NCBI GenBank assembly: GCA_050732635.1 | Contig: JBOHRE010000004.1 | Span: 1 to 64,000 of the forward strand | DNA length: 64,000 bases | Direction of reading: 5' to 3' | From: JBOHRE01 sp050732635 | GTDB taxonomy: Bacteria; Gemmatimonadota; Gemmatimonadetes; Longimicrobiales; RSA9 | Translations under genes and position numbers: made by a program | Part shown: in pieces, positions 33,578 through 42,083 of the stretch | How positions within the stretch are numbered: the first letter of the stretch is position 1 | How the letters are laid out: each line of letters starts with the position of its first letter | Notes under the pieces: generated by a model | Told to the model about the DNA's origin: nothing | Seen by the model: only the letters and a program-made list of their open reading frames with translations | The model's database searches: none

Positions 33578-36247
33578 ATGGCTGAGCCGATGTGGCGTCG
33601 CTACGCGCGGCTGCTCGGTCCCGACCCGAAGTCCGATGCGGCCGACGAGATCACGTTCCACATCGACATGCGCGTGCGCGAGTACATGGCGCAGGGTATG
33701 GACGAGCCGAGTGCGCGCGCGGCGGCGCTGAAGCGGTTCGGCGAGGTGGTCGAGATCCGGCAGGAGCTGGAGCGGCTGGGCGTGTCGGCGCAGCGCCGCG
33801 AGCGGCGGCGGAGCTGGATGGCCGAGCTGGCGCAGGACGCGCGCTACGCGGGCCGCATGATCGCGCGGGCGCCGGCGCTGAGCGTCGTCGCCGTGCTGAC
33901 ACTCGCGCTCGGGGTCGGGGCGACGTCGTCGATCTTTACCGTGGTCGACGGCGTGCTGCTGCGGCCGCTGCCGTATCCGGCGCCGGAGCGGCTGGTGCGG
34001 GTCTGGGAGACGTCGCCGCAGGGCGACGCGACGAATGTCGTGTCGTCGGGCAATGTCGTGGACTGGTCGACTCGGGCGACGTCGTTCGTCGAGCTCGGCG
34101 CGCACCGCTGGCCGTACGCGGTCACCATGACCGGGCCGGTCGAGCCGGTGCGTGTGCTGCGTGGCGACCTGACACCGTCGGCGCTGCGGGCGCTGGGTGC
34201 GAGCCCGCTGCTGGGCCGCGTGTTCACGGACGAGGATGCGCGCGCGGGCGGGCGCGTCGCCCTGCTCAGCTACCGCCTGTGGCGGGACGGCTTCGGCTCG
34301 GACCCCGGCGTGCTGGGCCGCATGGTGCGGCTGAACGAGGTCGCCTACACGGTCATCGGCGTCATGCGGCCGGAGTTCGCGTTCCCCTCGGCGCAGCCGG
34401 AGCTGTGGCGGCCGATCACGCCGGACGAGCTGGATCCGGACGAGCGGCGCAGCCACAACTTCCTGGTGGTCGGCCGCCTCGAGCAGGGCGTGACCGTGAC
34501 GCAGGCGCAGGCGGAGATGGACGCACTCGCGGTCGCGCTGGCGGAGGAGCATCCGCAGTTCATGAGCGGGTGGGGCGCGAACGTGGTGCCGATGCACGCC
34601 GATCTCGTCGCGAGCGTGCGGCCGGTTCTGATCGTGCTGCTGGCCGGTGTCTCGCTGGTGCTGCTCATTGCCTGCACCAACATCGCCAATCTGCTCCTCG
34701 CGCGCGCGGTGACGCGGGAGCGCGAGATCGCCGTACGCGGCGCGCTCGGCGCCGGGCGCGGCCGGCTGGCGCGGCAACTCCTGACCGAGAGCGCGGTGCT
34801 GGGCGTGGCGGGCGGCGCGCTCGGGCTGCTGGTCGGCGCGCTCATGCTGCAGGGCCTGCTCGCACTGGCGCCGGACGACATCCCGCGGCTCGACCAGGTA
34901 GGACTGGACCGCCGCGCGGTGGCGTTCACCGCCGGCATCACCATGCTCAGCGCACTGCTGTTCGGTCTCGTGCCCGCTTTCCGCCTCGCGCGCACCGACC
35001 TGCAGTCCACACTGCGCGGCGCCAGCGACCCGGCGGGCGGCGTGCGTCACGCGCGACTCCGCGCGGCGCTGCTGGTGGCAGAGGTCGCCGTCGCGCTGGT
35101 GCTCATGGCCGGTGCGGGGCTGCTGGTGCGCTCGTCGGTGCGCCTGACGCAGGTCGATTACGGGTTCCGCGACGACGGGCTGCTCGCCGTGTCGCTCGAC
35201 CTGCCGCGCGCCCGCTACGAGGCCACGCCCGCGCACATCGAGTTCTATCAGCGTCTGACCGAGCGCGTGGCGCAGCTGCCGGGCGTCGTCGGCGCGGGCG
35301 GTACCACCGAGCCGCCGGCTAGCGGCTTCAACATGACGTTCAGCTTCCAGATCGAGGGGCGTGAGGCGGCGAACCCGAGCGGCCGCGAGGACCCGCAGCC
35401 GCTGCGCATCGTGACCACCGATTATTTCCGGACGATGGGTGTGCCGCTGCTCCAGGGTCGGCTGTTCGACGACCGCGATCGGCCCGGCGCTCCGCCCATC
35501 ATCATCATCAACCGCGCGCTGGCGCGGCTGCACTGGCCGGACCGCTCGCCGGTCGGTGAGCGCATCAGCTTTGCGCGGCCGGGCGCGCAGGAGTGGCTCG
35601 AGATCGTCGGCGTGGTCGGCGACACGCGCATGGTCGCCGCCGACGAGCCGCCGCAGCCGGCGCTGTACATGCCGCACGCGCAGAAGCTCTGGGACTGGGC
35701 GTCGTGGCTGACGCTCATGGTGCGGACCGAGGCTGGCCGCGACCCGAGCGCGCTGGCCCCCGCGATCCGCGCCGCCCTGCGGCAGCAGGACGCCGAGCTC
35801 GCCATCACCGAACTGGCCACGGTCGAGGACCTGTATCGCGCGAGCACGGCGCGCAACCGCTTCGCGACCGTGCTGCTCAGCGCGTTCGCCATCGCAGCGC
35901 TGCTGCTCGGTTCGATCGGCATGTACGGCGTGCTGTCCTACGCCGTCGCTCAACGGCGGCGCGAGCTCGGCATCCGCGTCGCGCTCGGCGCCGACCGCGG
36001 TCGCCTGCTCGCTGACGTGGTGCGTCGCGCCCTCGCGCTGACTGCGCTCGGCATCGCGATCGGCGCAGCTGCCGCCCTCGCGCTCGGGCGCGCGCTCAGC
36101 GCGCTGCTCTACGAGATCTCGCCACACGACCCGCTGACGCTCGGCGCCGTGGCCGCGCTGCTGCTGATCGTCGCCGCCGCCGCGGCGCTGCTGCCGGCGC
36201 GGCGCGCGACGCGCGTGGATCCGATGCTGGTCATGCGCCACGGCTGA
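33578..36247 (+). CDS. ADOP-type ABC permease with cytoplasmic prefix domain
   Basis: An 889-residue ADOP permease. Residues 1-80 form the cytoplasmic permease-prefix domain (ADEITFHIDMRVREYMAQGMDEPSARAAALKRFG), absent from the ADOP gene at 25 kb. Then come a helix at about 105-130, a MacB-like periplasmic domain, three helices at about 350-470, a second periplasmic domain and three C-terminal helices. The start is 7 bases after the PadR stop, so the two form an operon. No ATPase gene accompanies them. The substrate is unknown. Confidence 0.92.
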   Translation: MAEPMWRRYARLLGPDPKSDAADEITFHIDMRVREYMAQGMDEPSARAAALKRFGEVVEIRQELERLGVSAQRRERRRSWMAELAQDARYAGRMIARAPALSVVAVLTLALGVGATSSIFTVVDGVLLRPLPYPAPERLVRVWETSPQGDATNVVSSGNVVDWSTRATSFVELGAHRWPYAVTMTGPVEPVRVLRGDLTPSALRALGASPLLGRVFTDEDARAGGRVALLSYRLWRDGFGSDPGVLGRMVRLNEVAYTVIGVMRPEFAFPSAQPELWRPITPDELDPDERRSHNFLVVGRLEQGVTVTQAQAEMDALAVALAEEHPQFMSGWGANVVPMHADLVASVRPVLIVLLAGVSLVLLIACTNIANLLLARAVTREREIAVRGALGAGRGRLARQLLTESAVLGVAGGALGLLVGALMLQGLLALAPDDIPRLDQVGLDRRAVAFTAGITMLSALLFGLVPAFRLARTDLQSTLRGASDPAGGVRHARLRAALLVAEVAVALVLMAGAGLLVRSSVRLTQVDYGFRDDGLLAVSLDLPRARYEATPAHIEFYQRLTERVAQLPGVVGAGGTTEPPASGFNMTFSFQIEGREAANPSGREDPQPLRIVTTDYFRTMGVPLLQGRLFDDRDRPGAPPIIIINRALARLHWPDRSPVGERISFARPGAQEWLEIVGVVGDTRMVAADEPPQPALYMPHAQKLWDWASWLTLMVRTEAGRDPSALAPAIRAALRQQDAELAITELATVEDLYRASTARNRFATVLLSAFAIAALLLGSIGMYGVLSYAVAQRRRELGIRVALGADRGRLLADVVRRALALTALGIAIGAAAALALGRALSALLYEISPHDPLTLGAVAALLLIVAAAAALLPARRATRVDPMLVMRHG

Positions 36248-36326
36248 GCCGGGTTCTTTGGCGTCGCTCCGCCACCGGGCGGCCCGGCACTTCCGCTCGC
36301 GTGCCGTGGTCCCGCCGGCCGGCGGT

Positions 36327-36374
36327 TGTAACCGGCATAACACTATTGACAGGTTACAGCGGCCCGCCTAGCTT
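36327..36374 (+). promoter_or_regulatory. promoter with overlapping inverted repeat, upstream of arginase-family gene
   Basis: A perfect TTGACA at 36346-36351 is followed after 17 bases by TAGCTT at 36369-36374. A 7-base inverted repeat, TGTAACC at 36327-36333 and GGTTACA at 36352-36358, brackets the -35 box with 18 bases between arms. The repeat is well placed to be an operator that regulates the arginase/monooxygenase pair starting at 36421. Confidence 0.6.
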
Positions 36375-36420
36375 GGCGCCGGTAAGCAGGACATCACCGC
36401 TGCGGAAAGGCCGGATCAGC

Positions 36421-37389
36421 ATGACCGTCGTCGCGCAGGGCAGGGGACGAGCTACGCGGGAGCTTGGCGCGCGTCGCCTCGGGATCGTGGGAGCGCCGTC
36501 GAGTATTGGGATTCGGCCGTACGATGAGAGCGGCGAGGCGCGCCAGCTGGACCGGGCGCCGGGCGTGCTGCGGGAGCTCGGCCTGGTCGCGCGGCTCGAC
36601 GCGGACGACCTCGGCGATGTCACGCCTCCTGGCTATCGGGATTTCACCCGTCCGCCGGGCGGAGTGCGCAACGAGGCGGGCGTGGCGGCCTACAGCCGGG
36701 CGCTGGCGGACCGCATCGCGCTCGGCCTCGACGGTGGTCGCTTCGTGCTGGTCCTGGGCGGTGATTGCAGCATCGTACTGGGCTGCTTGCTCGGCGCCAT
36801 GCGTCGGCCGGGGCGCACCGGCCTGGCGTACATCGATGGTCACGCCGACTTCGCGACGCCGGCCGAGTCGGTCACCGGTTCGGCGGCGAGCATGTGTCTC
36901 GCGCTGGCGGTCGGGCGGGGCGACTCCACTCTCGCCAGGCTCGCGGGCGCTACGTCGCTGGTGCAGGCGCAGGATGTGGCGCTGATCGGTCGGCGCGACG
37001 AGGGCCAGCCTTATGGTCATCGGGCCCTCGACGTCTCCGGCATTCTCGACGTTCCGGCCGCGGTGCTCTCGGCCACCGGCGGTGCCGCAGTCGCATCAAC
37101 CGTCCTCGAGCGCATCGACGGCGCCGGGGTCGGCGGCTTCTGGATCCACGTGGACGCCGACGTGCTCGACCCGCGAGTGATGCCGGCGGTCGACTCGCCC
37201 GAACCCGGTGGGCCGGGCATCGACGACCTGGTCGAGCTGATCACTCCGCTGGTCGACCATCCTCGCGCTCTTGGAATGCAGCTGACGATTTACGATCCGC
37301 TGCTGGATCCCGATCGGGCGGCTGCAGTGCGTCTCGTCGCGCTCCTCGAGCGGGTGCTGCAGCACCGCTCTGCCGGCGTACGCCGATGA
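36421..37389 (+). CDS. arginase/ureohydrolase family protein with GGDCS motif
   Basis: A 322-residue ureohydrolase-fold protein. The metal-binding pattern is present as DGHADF (D139, H141, D143) and HVDADVLDP (D246, D248), but the first motif reads GGDCS (C116) where manganese arginases have GGDHS, so one metal ligand is changed to cysteine. Relatives of this type exist in other bacteria and their substrates are not established, so I do not name arginase, agmatinase or formimidoylglutamase. The ATG at 36421 is chosen because the promoter and operator lie directly before it. Its stop overlaps the monooxygenase start as ATGA. Confidence 0.85.
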   Translation: MTVVAQGRGRATRELGARRLGIVGAPSSIGIRPYDESGEARQLDRAPGVLRELGLVARLDADDLGDVTPPGYRDFTRPPGGVRNEAGVAAYSRALADRIALGLDGGRFVLVLGGDCSIVLGCLLGAMRRPGRTGLAYIDGHADFATPAESVTGSAASMCLALAVGRGDSTLARLAGATSLVQAQDVALIGRRDEGQPYGHRALDVSGILDVPAAVLSATGGAAVASTVLERIDGAGVGGFWIHVDADVLDPRVMPAVDSPEPGGPGIDDLVELITPLVDHPRALGMQLTIYDPLLDPDRAAAVRLVALLERVLQHRSAGVRR

Positions 37390-37736
37390 TCGCACGTACC
37401 TGGCACGGCCGGGTTCCGGCTGCGAAGGCGGCCGCGTACTACGAGTACCTTCTGAGAACCGGCGTCGCAGACTATCGCGCCACCCCGGGCAACCGCGGAA
37501 TCCTCTTACAGCGTCGGGTCGAAGGCGACGTGGCGCACTTCTGCTTGACGACGCTCTGGGATTCCGTCGACGCCATTCGGCGCTTCGCCGGCGAGGACTA
37601 CCAGGCCGCGCGCTATTACCCCGGAGACGACGAGTACCTGCTCGAGCGCGAGCCCACCGTCACGCACGCCGACGTGCTGCTGACTGTGATGGACGGCGCC
37701 GAGCTCGCGGCCGAGGGACGGACGTCGACTGCGTAG
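37386..37736 (+). CDS. antibiotic biosynthesis monooxygenase (ABM)-like protein
   Basis: A 116-residue ferredoxin-like ABM-fold protein: MIARTWHGRVPAAKAAAYYEYL, then GNRGILLQRRVEGDVAHFCLTTLWDSVDAIRRFAGEDYQAARYYPGDDEYLLERE, a common pattern in small ABM proteins. Translationally coupled (ATGA) to the ureohydrolase-like gene and thus part of its operon. It may oxidise or simply bind a small molecule; the link to ureohydrolase chemistry is unexplained. Confidence 0.8.
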   Translation: MIARTWHGRVPAAKAAAYYEYLLRTGVADYRATPGNRGILLQRRVEGDVAHFCLTTLWDSVDAIRRFAGEDYQAARYYPGDDEYLLEREPTVTHADVLLTVMDGAELAAEGRTSTA

Positions 37737-37779
37737 ATCCCGCGCTGGCACGGCCGCCAGGGGTGCGCCGTGCAGGCGC

Positions 37780-38424
37780 TCAGCCCGACCTGGCACGCGC
37801 GGCATCGGCGCTCGCGGCGAGCTCCGCTTCGGTCGTGACGCACATACCGAGGTCGCGCAGCAGGCCATCCCCGACGTCGTAGATCCACCCGTGCACCGCC
37901 ACCGCCTGGCTTCGCGCCCAGGCGTCCTGCACGACGGTCGTCTGGCTGACGTTCACGACCTGCTCGATGACGTTCAGCTCGCACAACCGGTCGTGCCGTT
38001 GCGACTCGGTCTCCAGCGACTCGAGCTGCGCCTCGTGCTTCCAGCGTACGTCCTGTACGTGGCGCAGCCAGTTGTCCACCAGCCCCAGCTTCTCGTCGCG
38101 CAGAGCTGCGAGCACGCCGCCGCAGCCGTAGTGTCCACAGACGATGATGTGGCCGACCCGCAGGACGTCGACCGCGAACTGGATGGCCGAGAGGCAGTTC
38201 AGGTCGGCATGCACCACCACATTGGCGACGTTGCGGTGCACGAACATCTCGCCCGGCGCCAGGCCCACGATCTGATTCGCCGGTACCCGGCTATCCGAGC
38301 AGCCGATCCACAGGTAGCCAGGCGCCTGTTGGCGCGCCAACCGCCGAAAGAAGTCGGCGTCCTGCCGCGTCACGTCCGCGGCCCACTTGCGATTGTTGCT
38401 GAAGAGCTGGCTCAGAACCCGCAT
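37780..38424 (-). CDS. can: beta-class carbonic anhydrase
   Basis: A 214-residue beta-carbonic anhydrase. The zinc ligands are seen in IGCSDSRVPAN (C42, with D44 as the dyad aspartate) and GHYGCGG (H98, C101); FVHRNVAN is also present. Length and order match the E. coli Can type. It reversibly hydrates CO2 in the cytoplasm. The open frame extends further upstream, but the conserved start MRVLSQLFSNNRKWA is at 38424. It is a single gene convergent with the ABM gene. Confidence 0.93.
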   Translation of the reverse strand: MRVLSQLFSNNRKWAADVTRQDADFFRRLARQQAPGYLWIGCSDSRVPANQIVGLAPGEMFVHRNVANVVVHADLNCLSAIQFAVDVLRVGHIIVCGHYGCGGVLAALRDEKLGLVDNWLRHVQDVRWKHEAQLESLETESQRHDRLCELNVIEQVVNVSQTTVVQDAWARSQAVAVHGWIYDVGDGLLRDLGMCVTTEAELAASADAARARSG

Positions 38425-38476
38425 CGCTGCTCCACGTTCACGGCTCGATCCCCGGCGACTGGCGCAGGCCTCACGG

Positions 38477-38857
38477 CTATTCCCGGGGAAGCAGCTTCGC
38501 CAGACGCTTCGGCGCGGCACGGCGGTATCCATCCACGATCAGCTCTTCGACCTCAGCCCAATCGTGGCTCAGCGGATCGGCGATGGAGACCCAACCGTGT
38601 TGGCCGATGTACGGCGTACGGTAGAAGGGACCGCGCCGAATGAGCGCCGCCTGCGTCAGCGGGTCGGCTTTGATCGAGACAGCCATGCCGTCCTCGCCCA
38701 TGCCGGCGATCACGAACGACTTCTTGCCGACGCGAAACGAGGTGTGGCCGAAGCCATCGATCACCTCGGTCGCCTCGGGAAGTCGCCCGCATACCTGCCG
38801 CAGCGCGGCGAGGAGCCGCTGGCCCTCCGGTGACTGTAGCTGCACTGCGTGGGACAT
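38477..38857 (-). CDS. MmcQ/YjbR-like protein
   Basis: A 126-residue protein of the MmcQ/YjbR family with a double-wing-like fold: ALRQVCGRLPEATEVIDGFGHTSFRVGKKSFVIAG, then SIKADPLTQAALI and YIGQHGWVSI, and AEVEELIVDGYRRAAPKRLA at the end. The conserved start is the ATG at 38857; the longer frame upstream is a shadow. Relatives are annotated as DNA-binding, but this is poorly supported. Confidence 0.85.
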   Translation of the reverse strand: MSHAVQLQSPEGQRLLAALRQVCGRLPEATEVIDGFGHTSFRVGKKSFVIAGMGEDGMAVSIKADPLTQAALIRRGPFYRTPYIGQHGWVSIADPLSHDWAEVEELIVDGYRRAAPKRLAKLLPRE

Positions 38858-39048
38858 GTCTGCTAGTCCGACCCATGGTGTCTGCGCTGCCGATTGTGCC
38901 GAGCGCGGGGAGCCCCGCCGTAGCGATGAAGCGGGAGCATGTCCAGCCGCCGCCGTCTGGTCGGTAGCGGACAACCGTACATTGGCCGGCGGCTTGCAGC
39001 AACTCGGGTGCGCTGGTCCCCGAGGTCGCCCCGATGAGAAGGTGCCCC

Positions 39049-39372
39049 ATGGCAGAAGTCCTGGTGCAGCTGAGTACGCCGACCCTCGATTCAGAAGGCA
39101 AGGGCTACGTCGCGCGCATCTGCGGGCGCGAGGCAGAAGACGGGCTGTGGGAGGGCTGGATCGAGTTCGACCCGGAGGACGGCGGTCCCGTTCTGCGGAC
39201 GCAGCGCGAGACGGAGCAGCCGAATCGGGAGGATCTCGAGTATTGGGCCGGCGGGCTGACGGCTGCTTACCTCGAGGGGGCACTGCAGCGCGCGCTCGAT
39301 CCGCACACGCCCGACCTGCGCCCGCGGCAGGTCGACGTCCGTCCCACGTATGATCGGCCCGCCCCGAGCTGA
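39049..39372 (+). CDS. conserved hypothetical protein, 107 residues
   Basis: A soluble protein starting MAEVLVQLSTPTLDSEGKGYVARICGREAEDGLWEGWIEF, with TEQPNREDLEYWAGGLTAAYLEGALQRAL and a Pro/Arg-rich tail. The pattern looks familiar from unnamed proteins of other bacteria, but no function is known to me. It stands alone, divergent from the YjbR-like gene. Confidence 0.65.
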   Translation: MAEVLVQLSTPTLDSEGKGYVARICGREAEDGLWEGWIEFDPEDGGPVLRTQRETEQPNREDLEYWAGGLTAAYLEGALQRALDPHTPDLRPRQVDVRPTYDRPAPS

Positions 39373-39454
39373 TTGCTGCAGTCCGTGCGACGGCGCGCTG
39401 CCTGAACCTTCGCTCATTCCGGCCGTCGTCGCCGCTTCCTGCGCCGAGGCATGC

Positions 39455-40396
39455 CTATGCCGCACTTGCCTCGAAGTCCCGGACAGCCTGCCGCAGCGCG
39501 GCCACTCCGTGCTCGAGATCGTAAGCGCGCCGCTCCTCGCCTGCCTTCAGCGTCCACTCCAGCTGATCGGCCAGGTACCGCACAAGGACCCGCGGTAACA
39601 GCGCTTGCTTCGTCTCCAGCCCATATCCGTCGAGCGCCGAGTCCAGGAAGTCGCTGCCCCAATCCTCGTAGAGGAAGATGAAATCGCGGGCCGGATCGCC
39701 GATCGCGGCGTCGCCCCAATCGATGACACCCGTGATGTCGCCCTGCTCGACGTCTACCAGCACATGCCCCGGGCCGACATCAGCGTGGAGCAATGCCGGC
39801 TCGTAGCGCCACGCGACGCCACCCGCCAGAGACCTGCCCAGGCAGTCCGCCAGTGCGGTTCGCATCGATTCGGGCAACAGCGAGCCCGGCTCGGCCCGCA
39901 TGCGCTGCTGCAACCTCTCGACCTGCGCTCGATGATCCACGAGCGGCAGGCCGCAGGCGTGGCCGACGCCGACATTCAGCGCGTGCAGCGCCTGCAGGAA
40001 GCCACCCAGCGCACGCGCGAGATGGGTCCGAGCTGCCTCCGGCAACCCTTGCCACAGGTCGCGCGTCAACTCGCGACCATGGATCCGCTCATGCACGGCG
40101 AAGGAAGCGTGCATTGAAGCCGCGCAGCGGACATAGGTCGGCAGCGGAACGGCCACGGGAAGCCGGTGAGCGATTTCGGCGAGCAGGCACGCCTCGCGCG
40201 CCAGTGCGCCGGCGGCTTCCTCATGCTTCGGGATCCGGACCACCTGGTGCCGATTCAGCACATAGGCGTGGCAGAAGTCGCCTCCGGCGAGGTACTCGAG
40301 CGAGCGGATCTCGAGCTCAGGGCGGCACGCCCGGAGAAGCTCGGTCACGCGACGAGGGTTGTCTGCCTCCTCGACACCAGCCTCACTCCTCGACAA
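39455..40396 (-). CDS. phosphotransferase of the APH/macrolide 2'-phosphotransferase-like group
   Basis: A 313-residue antibiotic-phosphotransferase-fold protein. N-terminal ATP-binding region VLNRHQVVRIPKHEEAAGALAREACLL, then LPVAVPLPTYV, the catalytic loop LLHADVGPGHVLVD and the metal motif VIDWGDAAIGDPARDF. The loop has His where most APH enzymes have Asn (HGDxxxxN), a feature of macrolide 2'-phosphotransferases such as MphA/B/C; similarity is to that group, but the substrate is unproven. The TTG start at 40396 has a GAGGA site and overlaps the end of the upstream 92-residue gene by 14 bases. Confidence 0.82.
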   Translation of the reverse strand: MSRSEAGVEEADNPRRVTELLRACRPELEIRSLEYLAGGDFCHAYVLNRHQVVRIPKHEEAAGALAREACLLAEIAHRLPVAVPLPTYVRCAASMHASFAVHERIHGRELTRDLWQGLPEAARTHLARALGGFLQALHALNVGVGHACGLPLVDHRAQVERLQQRMRAEPGSLLPESMRTALADCLGRSLAGGVAWRYEPALLHADVGPGHVLVDVEQGDITGVIDWGDAAIGDPARDFIFLYEDWGSDFLDSALDGYGLETKQALLPRVLVRYLADQLEWTLKAGEERRAYDLEHGVAALRQAVRDFEASAA

Positions 40397-40661
40397 AGCG
40401 CTGGTCCTCGTGGGATCGAGGTGCAGCGGGCAGCTGCTCGTCGAGGGACTGCCGATAACGGATGCAGCCGCGCAGGAATTGTGGCCAATCGGGAACGGTC
40501 GGTAACGGATCCTGTTGCTCCGGCAACAGCCTCCAGAGCGCCGGATGATGCCAGCAGAGCTCATGGCCCGAGCTGTCCCGATGCAGCCGGATCCCTTGCC
40601 GCAGCCTGGTTGCTTCCGCGATCAGCTGCTCGCGTGACATCCGATCGAGGTCTTCGTCCAC
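40383..40661 (-). CDS. conserved hypothetical protein, 92 residues
   Basis: A small soluble protein with MSREQLIAEATRLRQGIRLHRDSSGHELCWHHPALWRLLPE and PDWPQFLRGCIRYRQSLDEQLP. The CWHHPALW and RGCIRYRQSLDEQ motifs are very regular, and I have the impression of having seen them in unnamed proteins of many phyla. The His/Cys cluster may bind a metal. It overlaps the phosphotransferase gene by 14 bases and may be co-expressed with it. Function unknown. Confidence 0.8.
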   Translation of the reverse strand: MDEDLDRMSREQLIAEATRLRQGIRLHRDSSGHELCWHHPALWRLLPEQQDPLPTVPDWPQFLRGCIRYRQSLDEQLPAAPRSHEDQRFVEE

Positions 40662-40756
40662 GTCGCTATCTCGGTCCTGGTCCGAGGATCATTCCCGCTT
40701 CCCCTCAATGCCCCGAAAGCGTTGACGCCGCGTGCCGCCCTGGCATAACATGGGCG

Positions 40757-40920
40757 TGCGGCTGCGTTGGAGCGAGCGAGCCAACACGAAAGAAGCGGCG
40801 ACCTGCGCCGGCACGCGACGTCATGCCCGGTCCTCCCCACGGGTGGCGGGACGACGAAACCGCCGGGCCCGCTCGCCAAACTCTTGTCGAGGGACTCCGT
40901 AGCACTCCGACGCAGCCGCA
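40757..40920. repeat. 164-base element bounded by a 16-base inverted repeat
   Basis: TGCGGCTGCGTTGGAG at 40757-40772 faces CTCCGACGCAGCCGCA at 40905-40920, 15 of 16 bases pairing. It lies in the 330-base gap between the 92-residue gene and a small membrane protein, which otherwise holds no gene I can support. Just outside the left arm is GCATAACATG. I do not recognise the element. Confidence 0.45.
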
Positions 40921-40991
40921 TTGCATCCGCCGCCCCCGGCTCGCCACTCGAAGCGCTGGCCGCGCTGTCGGCCTCCCGTAGCTGGCCGATC

Positions 40992-41153
40992 TCAGCCACG
41001 GCCGCGCCACCACCAGCCCATGGCGAACCCCACGCCCACCAGAACCAGGACCACGAGCACGGTCGCGATCAACACAGGGTAAACCGGCCCGGATACGCCG
41101 AAGACGAAATCGGTCTGCTCTTCAGAAACGAAAGCGAGCGTGTCCTGTGCCAT
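40992..41153 (-). CDS. small one-helix membrane protein, 53 residues
   Basis: A 53-residue reading frame too short to be called by length. After a hydrophilic start (MAQDTLAFVSEEQTDFVF) it has one long hydrophobic helix (about residues 23-46) and ends in GWWWRGRG, a Trp/Arg-rich anchor typical of small inner-membrane proteins. No strong ribosome-binding site is seen, so the call is tentative. It is the first gene on the low-GC side of the accessory series. Confidence 0.5.
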   Translation of the reverse strand: MAQDTLAFVSEEQTDFVFGVSGPVYPVLIATVLVVLVLVGVGFAMGWWWRGRG

Positions 41154-41277
41154 TGTCGGGTTCAGCTACACCTGTCACGCCTGCTCAACACCCTCGACGA
41201 ACCGGTAACTCGCGTGACTGTCCTAGTCGATGCCGTGCTTTGCAGACGGTTCAGGTGCAGCGCGCCGGTCCCAGGCT

Positions 41278-41748
41278 TCACAACGGCGGCGTCCCGGGTT
41301 CGCGGATCGGTTCCGGGCCGCTGTCGCCGAGTGTAACGACGCACCGATAGACCCTGCCGCGAGCGACGCCACCGACGCCGACCGTATCCAGAACGCCTTC
41401 GACCACGCCAAAAGTGTTGTTCAACCACCGATACGCCTGATCACCGGTTCTGAAGGTGATGGACGTGCTGAACACTCGTGCCCGATCCGAGGGGCGCAAC
41501 GTGGCAATGCCGTTGAGCTCGACATAGACCTGCACGCCGTCGTCGGTGATCAGCAGACCGCGGAGAGCCGGCAGATTGATGTTGTCGGGCCGTCGCAATG
41601 CAAGATTGGTCAGATGCAATGAACCCCGCAGCTCGGCGCCTTGCAGGGTTCCGTCCATTGTGCCGTATAGCTGCCCTCCAGATCCGTAATCGAGTGCCTG
41701 TAGCGTCGCGTACCGAAGCTCCACGTCAGCGAGATGAATCAGCTGCAT
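41278..41748 (-). CDS. DUF3237 family protein
   Basis: A 156-residue protein of the DUF3237 lipocalin-like family: LYGTMDGTLQGAELRGSLHLTNLALRRPDN, then LRGLLITDDGVQVYVELNG, and EGVLDTVGVGGVARGRVYRCVV at the end. The start is an ATG after AGGAACG. Function unknown. It follows, on the same strand, a stretch of about 110 bases that seems to hold only the tail of a decayed gene (a short frame ending IDFSGEKLVSEPR at about 41800). Confidence 0.8.
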   Translation of the reverse strand: MQLIHLADVELRYATLQALDYGSGGQLYGTMDGTLQGAELRGSLHLTNLALRRPDNINLPALRGLLITDDGVQVYVELNGIATLRPSDRARVFSTSITFRTGDQAYRWLNNTFGVVEGVLDTVGVGGVARGRVYRCVVTLGDSGPEPIREPGTPPL

Positions 41749-41862
41749 CGTTCCTGCCTGTTCGGGAGGAGTGTGTGATCCTTGCGCGAGACAGTCCCTC
41801 AGCGCGGTTCGCTGACGAGCTTCTCGCCCGAAAAATCGATCAGCCTGCGCCTGACCTCGGCC

Positions 41863-42081
41863 TCACGTCGAAATCGAATCGTACCCACGTGTGAGATGCA
41901 TCTCCGCGACGTTCTTCACCAACTCGACATTCACCCAACCTGCGAGCTGCGCGAAGGGCCGATCTCCCCGATACGGCCAGCGGGTCAGGTCCACGCTGGT
42001 CCACTGCTCGGGACGAAGCTCCTTGATGAGGACGGACCACCGCCGGTGGAGTGCGTCGATCGAGTCGAGGAGCGCCGACAA
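41863..42081 (-). pseudogene. C-terminal remnant of a DinB-like gene
   Basis: The frame from about 42081 reads SALLDSIDALHRRWSVLIKELRPEQW, then PYRGDRPFAQLAGWVNVELVKNVAEMHL, matching the C-terminal half of DinB/YfiT-type proteins. The N-terminal half is missing; the remnant begins directly after the stop codon of the reductase gene at 42084, and its own end looks disrupted. It appears to be gene debris left by an insertion or deletion. Confidence 0.5.
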
Positions 42082-42083
42082 TG

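Noticed and set aside
33362..36343. 993-residue open frame antisense to the ADOP permease
   Set aside because: It is Arg/His/Gln-rich with no domain and lies exactly opposite a convincing permease gene; such long antisense frames are a product of high GC at third codon positions.
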